From positions 1 through 64,000 of the forward strand of contig JAJFIL010000308.1 of the NCBI GenBank assembly GCA_021774965.1: a stretch of DNA of 64,000 nt. The letters run 5' to 3'. The translations under genes were made by a program, and so were the position numbers. The DNA is from Alphaproteobacteria bacterium (GTDB lineage: Bacteria > Pseudomonadota > Alphaproteobacteria > JAJFIK01). The number at the start of each line of letters is the position of its first letter. Position 1 is the first letter of the stretch. Below, piece by piece: positions 21,292-30,343 of this stretch. A model generated the notes under the pieces. That model was not told the DNA's origin. It saw nothing but the letters and a program-made list of their open reading frames with translations, and ran no database searches.

Positions 21292-22458
21292 TTAAAGCTT
21301 ATGCCCGGTCTTGGTCTTTTTGGTGAGCAGGTAGTGCTCATTGTGGGCATTGGTGGGAAAGGCGTGAGGCACCCGTTTGGAGACGGAAACGCCCAGGGAT
21401 TTCAGGGCCTCGACCTTGTCCGGGTTGTTGGTCATCAGAGCAACATTGCTGATCCCCATGAGCTTGAGCATCTGAGCGGCGGGGTGGAAAAAACGCTCAT
21501 CCACCTCAAAGCCAAGGCGCGTATTGGCGTCCACCGTGTCATAGCCTTGATCCTGAAGGCGATAGGCCCGCATTTTGTTGGGCAGACCAATGCCCCGGCC
21601 CTCCTGCGCCAAATAAAGCAACACCCCGGAGCCGGCTTTGGAAATCTCGCCCAGGGCCCCGCGCAGCTGATCCCCGCAATCGCATTTGAGTGAGCCCAAA
21701 AGATCTCCCGTAAAACATTCTGAATGGATGCGCGCCAGAACCGTTTTGCTCGCGTCGGGCTGACCCACCAAAATGGCGTAGTGCTCGGGGCCTCCGGCGC
21801 TGGATCTGAAGACCAGCATTTCTGATTGCTCAGCATCGCTCAACGGCAGTTTTGCGCGGGTTACAAGCGATAATGTGTCGGTAATACCAAGGTCATACTT
21901 GCTTGCTGCGGCCTGGCTGACAAAACTCAAACGATGGTCTTGAGCAAAGCTGCGCGCAGCCTCCTCATCGGCGGCGTCCAGATCAAAGCTCAGAACAGAC
22001 GGCAACAGCCCTCCGATCTTGGCCAGCTTTACCGCCGCCCAAAGGGGCCGGTCTTCCAGATCTCGCAAAGCGGCATAAGGCCCACCCATGGGATGGGTCA
22101 GGTCTTCGCTGGGGTCACCCAGAATGCGCGCCCGGGTCAGGGCGTCTTTCGCCTGCATGGGGATGGCGACGACTTGTTCGGTATAGAGGCGGATTTTCAG
22201 GGTTTCGGCCCTTTCATGGGTCAGAACCGCCAAAGGCGCTAGAGAGACTAGAGGCATCTGGGTTTTGGCCGCCCAGCCAAGAGTTTGCTCAAAGGCGGCA
22301 GCCCCAGCTGTTTCCGGCGAAAGGGCCAGGATGGATCGTGCGCCCTCTGTGGTATCGCCAGCCACCACCACAGGCAGACCCCGCCGCAGGTCCACTACAG
22401 CGCGCTCCACCTCCACAATATCCAGGTGGTCCATGGGGTTGTCATTTTCTGCGACCAT
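21292..22458 (-). CDS. ribA: GTP cyclohydrolase II (long form)
   Basis: RIHSECFTGDLLGSLKCDCGDQLRGAL; GVLLYLAQEGRGIGLPNKMRAYRLQDQGYDTVDAN. Confidence 0.95.
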   Translation of the reverse strand: MVAENDNPMDHLDIVEVERAVVDLRRGLPVVVAGDTTEGARSILALSPETAGAAAFEQTLGWAAKTQMPLVSLAPLAVLTHERAETLKIRLYTEQVVAIPMQAKDALTRARILGDPSEDLTHPMGGPYAALRDLEDRPLWAAVKLAKIGGLLPSVLSFDLDAADEEAARSFAQDHRLSFVSQAAASKYDLGITDTLSLVTRAKLPLSDAEQSEMLVFRSSAGGPEHYAILVGQPDASKTVLARIHSECFTGDLLGSLKCDCGDQLRGALGEISKAGSGVLLYLAQEGRGIGLPNKMRAYRLQDQGYDTVDANTRLGFEVDERFFHPAAQMLKLMGISNVALMTNNPDKVEALKSLGVSVSKRVPHAFPTNAHNEHYLLTKKTKTGHKL

Positions 22459-22579
22459 GTCTTGTGTTATGTCCTCAGGTATCCCACATGAAACTTGCCA
22501 GAGGTGCCTTTCCCGCGCCTCTTTCCTCGGTTAAGAACCATAGAATGATTTCCCGGGTCCAGCACCAAAAGGACACCAA

Positions 22580-23266
22580 ATGAGCCCCGCCAAGAAAATT
22601 CTTCTCGTAGATGACGACAATCCCTTGCGGGAGAGCCTGAAAGAGCAGCTTGAGCTTAACGGCGAATTTGCCTGCGCAGAGGCAGATACCGGCCAAACCG
22701 GGCTGGAAGCGGCCAAAGCTGACCTTTTTGAGGTGGTGCTTTTGGATGTGGGCCTGCCGGATCAGGACGGGCGCGAGGTTTGCCGCCAGATGCGCAAATC
22801 AGGGGTCACCTGCCCTATAATTATGCTCACCGGCGCGGATACGGACGCAGATCAGATCCTGGGGCTTGAATCCGGCGCCAATGACTATGTCACCAAGCCG
22901 TTCAAATTTTCCGTGCTCATGGCGCGCCTACGGGCGCACTTGCGCAGTCACGAACAATCAGAAGACGCTGTCTTTAAAATTGGGCCTTACACGTTTCAGC
23001 CCGCGGCCAAGGTCCTTTTGGAAGAAGACGGCAAGAAAGTTCGCCTGACGGAAAAAGAAACCAACATCCTCAAATTCCTCTACCGCGCCGGCGACAAGGT
23101 GGTCACCCGCGATGTGCTGCTGCACGAGGTCTGGGGCTATAATGCTGGCGTCACCACGCACACCCTGGAAACCCACATCTATCGCCTGCGCCAAAAGATC
23201 GAACCCGATCCGGCAAACGCACGCCTGTTGGTCACCGAAAGCGGCGGCTATAAACTGGCACCGTAA
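22580..23266 (+). CDS. OmpR/PhoB-family response regulator
   Basis: Receiver domain KKILLVDDD, LLDVGLPDQDGREVCRQMR, TGADTD, YVTKPF; winged helix LTEKETNILKFLYRAGDKVVTRDVLLHEVWGYN. Confidence 0.95.
   Translation: MSPAKKILLVDDDNPLRESLKEQLELNGEFACAEADTGQTGLEAAKADLFEVVLLDVGLPDQDGREVCRQMRKSGVTCPIIMLTGADTDADQILGLESGANDYVTKPFKFSVLMARLRAHLRSHEQSEDAVFKIGPYTFQPAAKVLLEEDGKKVRLTEKETNILKFLYRAGDKVVTRDVLLHEVWGYNAGVTTHTLETHIYRLRQKIEPDPANARLLVTESGGYKLAP
23248..23264 (+). repeat. 17-bp direct repeat CTATAAACTGGCACCGT, left copy (3' end of response regulator gene)
   Basis: Identical to 24871-24887. Confidence 0.9.
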
Positions 23267-23433
23267 ACAATCTTGCCAAATTTTAGTCCCATACCTGTTT
23301 TATGGTTTTGAGAAAGCGCCCCTCTTATTTGCCAGCAGCTCAGTTCCAATTAGTGGATTGGGAAATAGGCAATCGGTCCCTTTGGACATTTAGCCCTCAT
23401 CATAGCGTTTAACCTTGGTGCAGAGAACTGAAA

Positions 23434-23892
23434 ATGATCCGAGCTGCAGCTTTCCCAAGGAATGCAGTATACGCATCCCTCAGTGCTGGGTTTGCGCAGT
23501 ATGCCGTGCCGCTTGTGTACAAAAGAAAGTCCCTCGCCGGGATGACGAATAGCGAGCTTGCTCATATTTGGTTCATCCCCACTGATACGTCAATTGAGGG
23601 TTTGTCCCAATTTCTATCCGGCCATGTACAAGTTCTTTTTTTTATCTTTTTGATTGTATCCAGCCTATACATCTTTGCACGGAGGTTCTTCGCGAGCCCT
23701 CACGAAACCGTACAAGCGGTTCTGTGGGGGGCATTCGTCGGTGCTTACCTCTTTTTGGCACTCGACTACAATTTTTATGGTGAGCTATCCAGGTCCAGGG
23801 AGAGCCTACTCCAAGCATATGGGCTCGTTGGAGTTCTTGATAACGCGACTTGGTTCCTACTTTTTTGGTACTCTTGTCGATTCCATCAGTAG
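23434..23892 (+). CDS. Hypothetical membrane protein
   Basis: 152-aa ORF with hydrophobic segments HVQVLFFIFLIVSSLYIFA and VLWGAFVGAYLFLAL; no strong RBS. Confidence 0.45.
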   Translation: MIRAAAFPRNAVYASLSAGFAQYAVPLVYKRKSLAGMTNSELAHIWFIPTDTSIEGLSQFLSGHVQVLFFIFLIVSSLYIFARRFFASPHETVQAVLWGAFVGAYLFLALDYNFYGELSRSRESLLQAYGLVGVLDNATWFLLFWYSCRFHQ

Positions 23893-24023
23893 TTGTTCCG
23901 TATTTACTCTCCAAACTCTTTAGAAGGTTCAGTAAGGTAAGCCTGCAGAAATGACGATGCTTTGAGAGATTATCAGCGCATTCCTTATGAGAATGTAGGG
24001 GTTCTTGGGCTGCAGGATAGAGG

Positions 24024-24839
24024 ATGGCAATAATGTCGGCGCGTGTTGCTTTGTGTCTAGTTTGCACGCTTTTGATTGCGGGATGCCAAGCCTCGATGGG
24101 CCCCATCAACTCTGAAAGACTCTACGCTCCAACAAGTCTGTGTACGGTAGTACCCAACATCATAAACTTTGATCAGAAGCGAGTTACCCTGCACGGCATA
24201 ACTATTCCGCAGATCACATCCTTGGTTGATCCTGAATGCGAAAATGAAACTCTTATCCTCTTGGGGGGATATGAAGGGCAGATTGGAAGAGAAGAATATT
24301 TCGGCCTGCTCCAGACAATTATTTATTCATACGATAAGGCAATCGAAGTTGATGTGCGGGGGATGGTACATTGGACGGAAGAAGATCCAACACGCCGCGG
24401 GTTTGTAGTTGAGGAATATGCAAATCCCAGGATTATCGACCGGCCCCTTATTGGGTGGCTGGACAACGAAGAAATTGCGGCGGAGAGCCAATACGAAACT
24501 GCTGATCTTTGCGCGATTGGCCCGGAGATAGCGGACTATGATCAAGACCGGCTCTCGCTGACTGGGATAGTGATCCCAGAAGTGTCTTTCCTAATTGACC
24601 CAGAATGTGAAGCTGAGGCGATTAACTTGTTCAACCGGCAGGCGGGGCAGGTAGGTCGGGAGGAATTCAATAGGTTGCTCATCAATATTCTATCCTCACA
24701 GGATCAGGCTATTGCCGTCGAAGTCCGGGGGCGAATTGAGTGGCCGGAAGGTGGGGTTCAACGGCGCGGGTTTGTAGTTGAGGAATATGTCGATCCTCGC
24801 GTTGTTGAGCGACCCTATGTCGGCTGGCTAGACAGTTAG
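24024..24839 (+). CDS. Lipoprotein with two tandem homologous ~115-aa domains
   Basis: Lipobox LLIAGC; two copies of LC..GP/VP.I..(F/Y)DQ.R..L.GI.IP....L(I/V)DPEC..E...L and RRGFVVEEY..PR...RP..GWLD; AGGATAGAGG upstream of ATG. Confidence 0.8.
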   Translation: MAIMSARVALCLVCTLLIAGCQASMGPINSERLYAPTSLCTVVPNIINFDQKRVTLHGITIPQITSLVDPECENETLILLGGYEGQIGREEYFGLLQTIIYSYDKAIEVDVRGMVHWTEEDPTRRGFVVEEYANPRIIDRPLIGWLDNEEIAAESQYETADLCAIGPEIADYDQDRLSLTGIVIPEVSFLIDPECEAEAINLFNRQAGQVGREEFNRLLINILSSQDQAIAVEVRGRIEWPEGGVQRRGFVVEEYVDPRVVERPYVGWLDS

Positions 24840-24870
24840 AGCCACTGGTTCATCCCCCCCATCCAGCCGC

Positions 24871-24887
24871 CTATAAACTGGCACCGT
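24871..24887 (+). repeat. 17-bp direct repeat CTATAAACTGGCACCGT, right copy
   Basis: Identical to 23248-23264; followed in frame by TGA, regenerating YKLAP-stop. Confidence 0.9.
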
Positions 24888-25116
24888 GAGACATTTGCCT
24901 GCAAATCTCTGATTAATATTACCCGGTGTGACGGTTGAACACACGAGGTGGGGCTTTGAGATATTCACAAGTCCGGCTTGAGAGCCCACATTACATGGGG
25001 TGGGGGGATTATTGTGCGTAGGAGCCAGGGTGGCGGAACCCGGGTTTGAGCGCCGGGATATACATTTGGCTCGCGTTGGGACTTGTGCATGCCCGTGTAG
25101 GTAAGGGGCCAACCAT

Positions 25117-25992
25117 TTGAATATGTGGTCAAAACTCGATGGATTGACGGAGCGGCTCATGCGCGGCAGCGACAGGCTATCTGTACGGTTCTGGGGCGTG
25201 CGCGGCTCCATTGCCTGCGCCGGACGAGAAACCCAAAAATATGGCGGCAACACCTCCTGCCTTGAGGTCATGTGCGGCGACCGACGGATCATTCTCGATG
25301 CGGGGTCCGGACTGCGGTACCTCGGCGAACATCTGAAGAGCCAGGACAGCGTGGAAACCGACATCCTGCTTTCTCACACACATATGGATCATATTTGCGG
25401 GCTGCCATTTTTTGCGCCCTTCCATTGCGATACAACGCGGGTGCGCCTGTGGTCGGGGCATCTGGAAAACGGTTGGACCACATCCCAGGCCGTGGACGAG
25501 CTCATGGCCGAGCCTTTGTTTCCGGTCTCCAAGGATGTGTTCAAGGCGCATGTAGAGTTTGTGGATTTCGAAGCCGGTGAAACCTTAAACCCGGCAACAG
25601 GCGTAACCATAAGAACCGCCCCGCTGAACCACCCCAACGGGGCGACAGGTTACCGGATTGAATATGGCGGCAAGTCGCTTTGCTATGTAACGGACACAGA
25701 ACATGTGCCGGGCCAGCTGGATGAAAACATCCTCAAGCTTATCGATGGGGCGGATATCTTCATTTATGATTCCAGCTATACAGATGCTGAGTTTCCAAAA
25801 TATGTCGGGTACGGACATTCCACCTGGCAAGAAGGCGTGCGCCTGGCCAAGGCTGCTGGCGTAAAAACCTTTGTGGCGTTCCATCATGATCCCTGTCACG
25901 ATGATGAGGTGATGGATCAAATCTCCCGGGAACTTAAGAAAGCCTCACCCAATGCCTTGGTTGCTCAGGAAGGCATGGTCTTAAAGCCGTGA
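25117..25992 (+). CDS. MBL-fold metallo-hydrolase
   Basis: VRFWGVRGSIACAGRETQKYGGNTSCLEV; LLSHTHMDHICGLPFF; YVTDTEH; FVAFHHDPCHDD. Confidence 0.93.
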   Translation: MNMWSKLDGLTERLMRGSDRLSVRFWGVRGSIACAGRETQKYGGNTSCLEVMCGDRRIILDAGSGLRYLGEHLKSQDSVETDILLSHTHMDHICGLPFFAPFHCDTTRVRLWSGHLENGWTTSQAVDELMAEPLFPVSKDVFKAHVEFVDFEAGETLNPATGVTIRTAPLNHPNGATGYRIEYGGKSLCYVTDTEHVPGQLDENILKLIDGADIFIYDSSYTDAEFPKYVGYGHSTWQEGVRLAKAAGVKTFVAFHHDPCHDDEVMDQISRELKKASPNALVAQEGMVLKP

Positions 25993-26005
25993 GGGGAGCT
26001 TTATC

Positions 26006-26854
26006 GTGAAAGGTGTCAAGCCATGGCGGCAATTGCGGTTTGGCCTATCAACCCTGCTGGGCTTTAAGCAACTCGGCTTCTTCATTCCCTATCGCTATGC
26101 GGCCCAGCTTAACGAGCCGCAATCCTATCCAGCGCTAGAGCCTTTCTTTGCGGCGGGCGAGCAGCGATACGAGGATCTACTCGCACTTGCCGAAACCTAT
26201 ATTGATCAGCTTACGGATTTTTCACGCGCACCGGTGCCACCCCCGCGGCTTGATCAGGATTGGTTCCCGCGCCTTGATGCCATCGCGGCCTACAGTCTGG
26301 TGCGCAGGTGCAAGCCAGCGCGGGTCTTTGAAATAGGTTCCGGCCACTCAACGCGCTTCTTCTCCCTGGCCGTTGCGGACGCGGGGTTAGCTACCACCAT
26401 TGATACGATCGATCCCTCTCCCCGAGCGGATATTGCGCAGCTTCCCAATGTAACGCTTCATCAGAACCTGTTGCAGGATACCCCTCGCGAGTTTTGGCAG
26501 GAGGTACACGAGGGTGATTTTGTCAGCCTCGATGGCTCACATATCCTGATGCCGGGCACGGATGTGGATACGTATCTGACGAGTGTTTTGCCGCAAATTG
26601 CGGGCAAGGCCACCTTGCACATCCATGATATCACCCTGCCGGATGCCTACCCCAAGGCGTGGGGCTGGCGCGGCTATAATGAGCAAAGCGCCGTGGCGGG
26701 GCTGATTGCCAGTGGTGCCTATGAGGTCTTGTGGTCAAGTCATTACGTGACCACACGGATGGGCGCGCGCTTGGGCAATTCTCCCTTGAGCGATTTGCCG
26801 TGCTCCGACAATGCCATCGAGACCAGCCTGTGGCTGACGCCGCGTCTTAAGTAA
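26006..26854 (+). CDS. Class I SAM-dependent methyltransferase-like protein
   Basis: RVFEIGSGHSTRFFSLAVADAG; VSLDGSH; LHIHDITLP. Confidence 0.75.
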   Translation: MKGVKPWRQLRFGLSTLLGFKQLGFFIPYRYAAQLNEPQSYPALEPFFAAGEQRYEDLLALAETYIDQLTDFSRAPVPPPRLDQDWFPRLDAIAAYSLVRRCKPARVFEIGSGHSTRFFSLAVADAGLATTIDTIDPSPRADIAQLPNVTLHQNLLQDTPREFWQEVHEGDFVSLDGSHILMPGTDVDTYLTSVLPQIAGKATLHIHDITLPDAYPKAWGWRGYNEQSAVAGLIASGAYEVLWSSHYVTTRMGARLGNSPLSDLPCSDNAIETSLWLTPRLK

Positions 26855-26897
26855 TGTAGGCTGAGAACCTGAGACACTGGAGAGAGACCTCAGCAGC

Positions 26898-27917
26898 ATG
26901 GTTCAAGACAAGTTTCAAGCCCTCATGGAGCGCGGCATCAAACTGGCCAGGGGCGGCGGCCACGAGGCGGCAGAAGAGGTTTTCCGCAAGATCACCAAGG
27001 CTGCACCAGATTATGCGGCGGGCTGGCATAACCTGGGCAACGTGCTGGTCAAGTTGGAAAAGCACGGGCCTGCGGTCGAGGCTTTTTCAAGGGCTGCAAA
27101 ACTAGCCCCGGATAATCCGTTTGTGCTTTATGGTCTGGGGCGTGCGCTTCTTTGGGTTCATCAGTATACAGAAAGTGTTGAGCGCCTTAGCCGTGCCATA
27201 GAGTTGGCCCCCTATGAGCTTCAAATGCTATCCTACAAGATATTGGCCTTGCGCCATGCGGGGCGTGACGATGAAGCGGACGATCTGGAAGGGATCAATG
27301 ATATGATCCTGACGGTGCATGTGCCGCCCCCGCCGGAACATAGCTCGCTCCAGAGTTGGAACGAGGCTTTGCAGGAAGAGCTTCTCAATCATCCGGCGCT
27401 AACAACAGAGTTTCAAAACCGCGCCACCCGCAATGGGGCGAAGGTTGATGGTATGTTCGAAGGCAATGCCACGCCGATTTTCCGGCAGTTCGAAAAACAA
27501 GTGCGCGCCTCGTTCGAAGAAACCCTTGAGCGCATGCCAAAAAAGCCAAACCATCCTCTGCCCTTGAGCATTGCCAATAGCTACACCACGGATATGTGGG
27601 CAAATGTCATGCATGACGGCGGCCATCAGGCCCCGCATAATCATCCCAAGGGCTGGTTTTCGGCGTGTTATTACAATGCGCTGCCCGACCGCGTGACCAC
27701 TTCAGGCGATGCCCACGAGGGCTGGATCGAATTTGGCGGCACGGCTTACGATTTTCCAGAACCTGCCCACGCCCCCAAGCGGCAAATCCAGCCCGAGCCG
27801 GGTCTGATGGCGGTTTTTCCGTCTTATGTGTTCCACCGCACCATTCCTTTTTCCTCCGATCAACTCCGCATTTCCTGCGCCTTTGATGCCAAACCCGTTG
27901 GCTGGCAGCATTCCTGA
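26898..27917 (+). CDS. TPR protein with C-terminal putative 2OG-Fe(II) oxygenase domain
   Basis: TPR repeats A.GWHNLGNVLVKL / FVLYGLGRALLW; HNHPKGWFSACYY, LMAVFPSYVFHRTIPF, RISCAFD. Confidence 0.85.
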   Translation: MVQDKFQALMERGIKLARGGGHEAAEEVFRKITKAAPDYAAGWHNLGNVLVKLEKHGPAVEAFSRAAKLAPDNPFVLYGLGRALLWVHQYTESVERLSRAIELAPYELQMLSYKILALRHAGRDDEADDLEGINDMILTVHVPPPPEHSSLQSWNEALQEELLNHPALTTEFQNRATRNGAKVDGMFEGNATPIFRQFEKQVRASFEETLERMPKKPNHPLPLSIANSYTTDMWANVMHDGGHQAPHNHPKGWFSACYYNALPDRVTTSGDAHEGWIEFGGTAYDFPEPAHAPKRQIQPEPGLMAVFPSYVFHRTIPFSSDQLRISCAFDAKPVGWQHS

Positions 27918-28048
27918 GATCTTGTAACAAAAACTGCATCCGAATTTGCGTTCCCGTGCATCTACTTTATGCGCATTGTCGCTCAAGAGATTGAGGCAAG
28001 GCGCTGTCTTTGGTGCGAATGATGCGAATAGTGCGAACGGAGAATATC

Positions 28049-29137
28049 ATGATCAGACCTGCAAATATCCTGACCAGCACAGCGGCTGCAGCTGCGTTAA
28101 TGGCGAGCACAATCGCTTTCGCCGCCGACGATGTTGTTACCTTCGGCCCCGAGACTTATTCGGTTGAGGAATTTGAAACCGACCGTTTTATCGGAACTCT
28201 GGATATTATTGTTGAAGATCGCGCCACTATTGAAATTTCCGCAAGCGGCCTTGCCGAGCACATGAACCATCTTGAAGTAAATGCGGATGGGGACAGTGTT
28301 GAGGTCACCTATGACGATCCCCGCCGCCGCCGCAATGCCTGGTCGCGCGCCTCTTCCTGGTGGCACAATGATGATGACAGGCTGGAAGAATTTCCAACTG
28401 TAACGGTGCGCCTTCCTGCGGGCACGACCGTTGATCTTGACGGCATGGTCGGTGAGTTAAACGCTGGTGATCTGAACGGGCCCTTCAGGCTTGCTGCCAA
28501 TGGCTCACTGATTGCTGAAGTTGGCGATGTTGCCTCAGCAGACATCCAAGGCTCCGGCTCGGGAAGAGTTGAGCTTGGGGATATCGCGGGCGCGTTGCAG
28601 GTTGCGAACTCAGGCTCCGGCGATTTAACCGCAGGATCATCAAACTCAGCGGAAGTTCGCAACAGCGGATCCTCTGATATCGATCTGGGGGCCATCGCTT
28701 TGGGGCTTGACGCCCGGATGTCAGGGTCAGGCGATTTGTCAGCAGCAAGCGTCAATGGTCCCGTATCCATCAACCTCTCCGGCAGTGGCAACGCCCTGAT
28801 TGACGGTGGCAACGCCACAGGTTTTGAAGTTTCAACTTCTGGCTCTGGCGACATCCGGTTTGAAGGGTCGACCACAAGCGCAAGCCTACAAACCCGGGGC
28901 TCGGGCGAGATTGAGTTGGAGCGCGTGAACGGCCCCGTGGAAATCAACACCACCGGCAGTGGTGATGTGAGCATTGACGAAGGCCGCGCCGAGGGCCTGC
29001 AGGTGACGATCCGCGGCTCTGGTGACGTGGATTTCGGCGGCACGGCGGTGAATGCCATCACCTCGGTTACAGGCTCCGGTGATCTGCATATCGATACCTA
29101 CGAAGGCCGCACCAGCTCCAGGCGTACTGGCGGCTGA
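28049..29137 (+). CDS. GIN-domain (DUF2807) exported beta-solenoid-like protein 1
   Basis: Signal peptide; periodic SGSGD motifs about every 20 aa. Confidence 0.8.
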   Translation: MIRPANILTSTAAAAALMASTIAFAADDVVTFGPETYSVEEFETDRFIGTLDIIVEDRATIEISASGLAEHMNHLEVNADGDSVEVTYDDPRRRRNAWSRASSWWHNDDDRLEEFPTVTVRLPAGTTVDLDGMVGELNAGDLNGPFRLAANGSLIAEVGDVASADIQGSGSGRVELGDIAGALQVANSGSGDLTAGSSNSAEVRNSGSSDIDLGAIALGLDARMSGSGDLSAASVNGPVSINLSGSGNALIDGGNATGFEVSTSGSGDIRFEGSTTSASLQTRGSGEIELERVNGPVEINTTGSGDVSIDEGRAEGLQVTIRGSGDVDFGGTAVNAITSVTGSGDLHIDTYEGRTSSRRTGG

Positions 29138-29151
29138 GCTATCTGTGCTGA

Positions 29152-29177
29152 AAGCCCCGGAGTTCTGGGGTTTTTTG
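29152..29177 (+). terminator. Rho-independent terminator
   Basis: GCCCCGGAGTTCTGGGGTTTTTT. Confidence 0.75.
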
Positions 29178-29276
29178 GCATAACAAAATCGATGACTAGT
29201 TTTGCGTTCCGGCGCGCCGCATTTGTGACCACTATCTTTGTATTGAATAAGCCTGCGGGACTTGAGGAGAACGAGA

Positions 29277-30212
29277 ATGACTAAATCCACCCTGATGAGC
29301 AGTGCTGCCGCCCTGGCCCTTTTGGGCACCATCATGGTCTCTGCTACCGCCTATGCGCAGGACGAAGAGGTCCCGTTTGGCCCAGAGACCTATGAGGTGG
29401 ATGATTTCGACGTTGATAGTTTTATCGGCACCATCGAGATCCTCGTTGAAGACCGCAGCACGATTGAGGTTTCCGCCGTGGGATCCGCCGAACACATGGA
29501 AAACTTCCACGTGGATCAAAGCGGCGATGCTGTCGAGGTATCCTACGACCGGGATGATTTCCGCTGGAACGATTGGTCCACCTGGGTTTCCTGGTGGGGC
29601 GCGAACACTGTGAAAATCTCGGACTACCCTGTTGTCACGGTGCGTGTGCCCGAAGGCACATCGGTTGAAGTCGACAGCATGACCGGCAATTTCACCGCAG
29701 GCGACCTGAACGGTGAATTGAATTTTGACGGTGCCGGCGCAATCGATGCCACCATCGGCACGTTGCAAACTGCAAATATCGATGTTGCCGGGGCAGCAGA
29801 CATCACCCTTGGCGATGTGGCCGGTTCTGTCACCATTTCGATTGCCGGGGCAGCTGATGTACATGGCCAGTCCGCAGGCTCCCTCGATTTAGAGATGAGC
29901 GGGGCCAGCGATGTCAGCTTCGGCCATGTGGCAAACGATCTTGATATTTCCATTGCAGGCGTCGGCGACGTGGATGTGACAAGCGTCAACGGTGTGGTGG
30001 ATATTTCCATTGCCGGCGCAGGTGAGGTCAGCATCGATGAGGGCCGTGCTGAGGAATTTGATGTTTCCATCTCCGGCTCTGGCGAGGTCTTTTTCGGCGG
30101 CACCGCAGTGGATCCAGATATTTCCATCGCAGGTTCTGGCGAGGTGCGCATTCACGATTATGAAGGCGAACTGGATCACAGCGGCATGGGCCACGTGGAA
30201 ATCGGTAGCTAA
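29277..30212 (+). CDS. GIN-domain (DUF2807) exported protein 2
   Basis: Signal peptide MTKSTLMSSAAALALLGTIMVSATAYA; paralog of upstream gene (VPFGPETYEVDDFDVDSFIGTIEILVEDRSTIEVSA). Confidence 0.8.
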   Translation: MTKSTLMSSAAALALLGTIMVSATAYAQDEEVPFGPETYEVDDFDVDSFIGTIEILVEDRSTIEVSAVGSAEHMENFHVDQSGDAVEVSYDRDDFRWNDWSTWVSWWGANTVKISDYPVVTVRVPEGTSVEVDSMTGNFTAGDLNGELNFDGAGAIDATIGTLQTANIDVAGAADITLGDVAGSVTISIAGAADVHGQSAGSLDLEMSGASDVSFGHVANDLDISIAGVGDVDVTSVNGVVDISIAGAGEVSIDEGRAEEFDVSISGSGEVFFGGTAVDPDISIAGSGEVRIHDYEGELDHSGMGHVEIGS

Positions 30213-30238
30213 GTTTCCCCTACGGCAAAAATCACATC

Positions 30239-30277
30239 GCGGCCTTGGTTTGCCGTTTTTGCAGCCAAGGCCGTTTT
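30239..30277 (+). terminator. Intrinsic terminator after second GIN-domain gene
   Basis: CGGCCTTGG...CCAAGGCCGTTTT. Confidence 0.75.
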
Positions 30278-30343
30278 GCATGTAGTCTTCACCCAACAAA
30301 GAACACAAGTTGGCCAACAAACAAGTTGGGAAGGGCAAAGCTC

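Noticed and set aside
28014-28042. GTGCGAATGATGCGAATAGTGCGAA short repeats upstream of the first GIN-domain gene
   Set aside because: Three imperfect 9-bp units, likely chance low complexity
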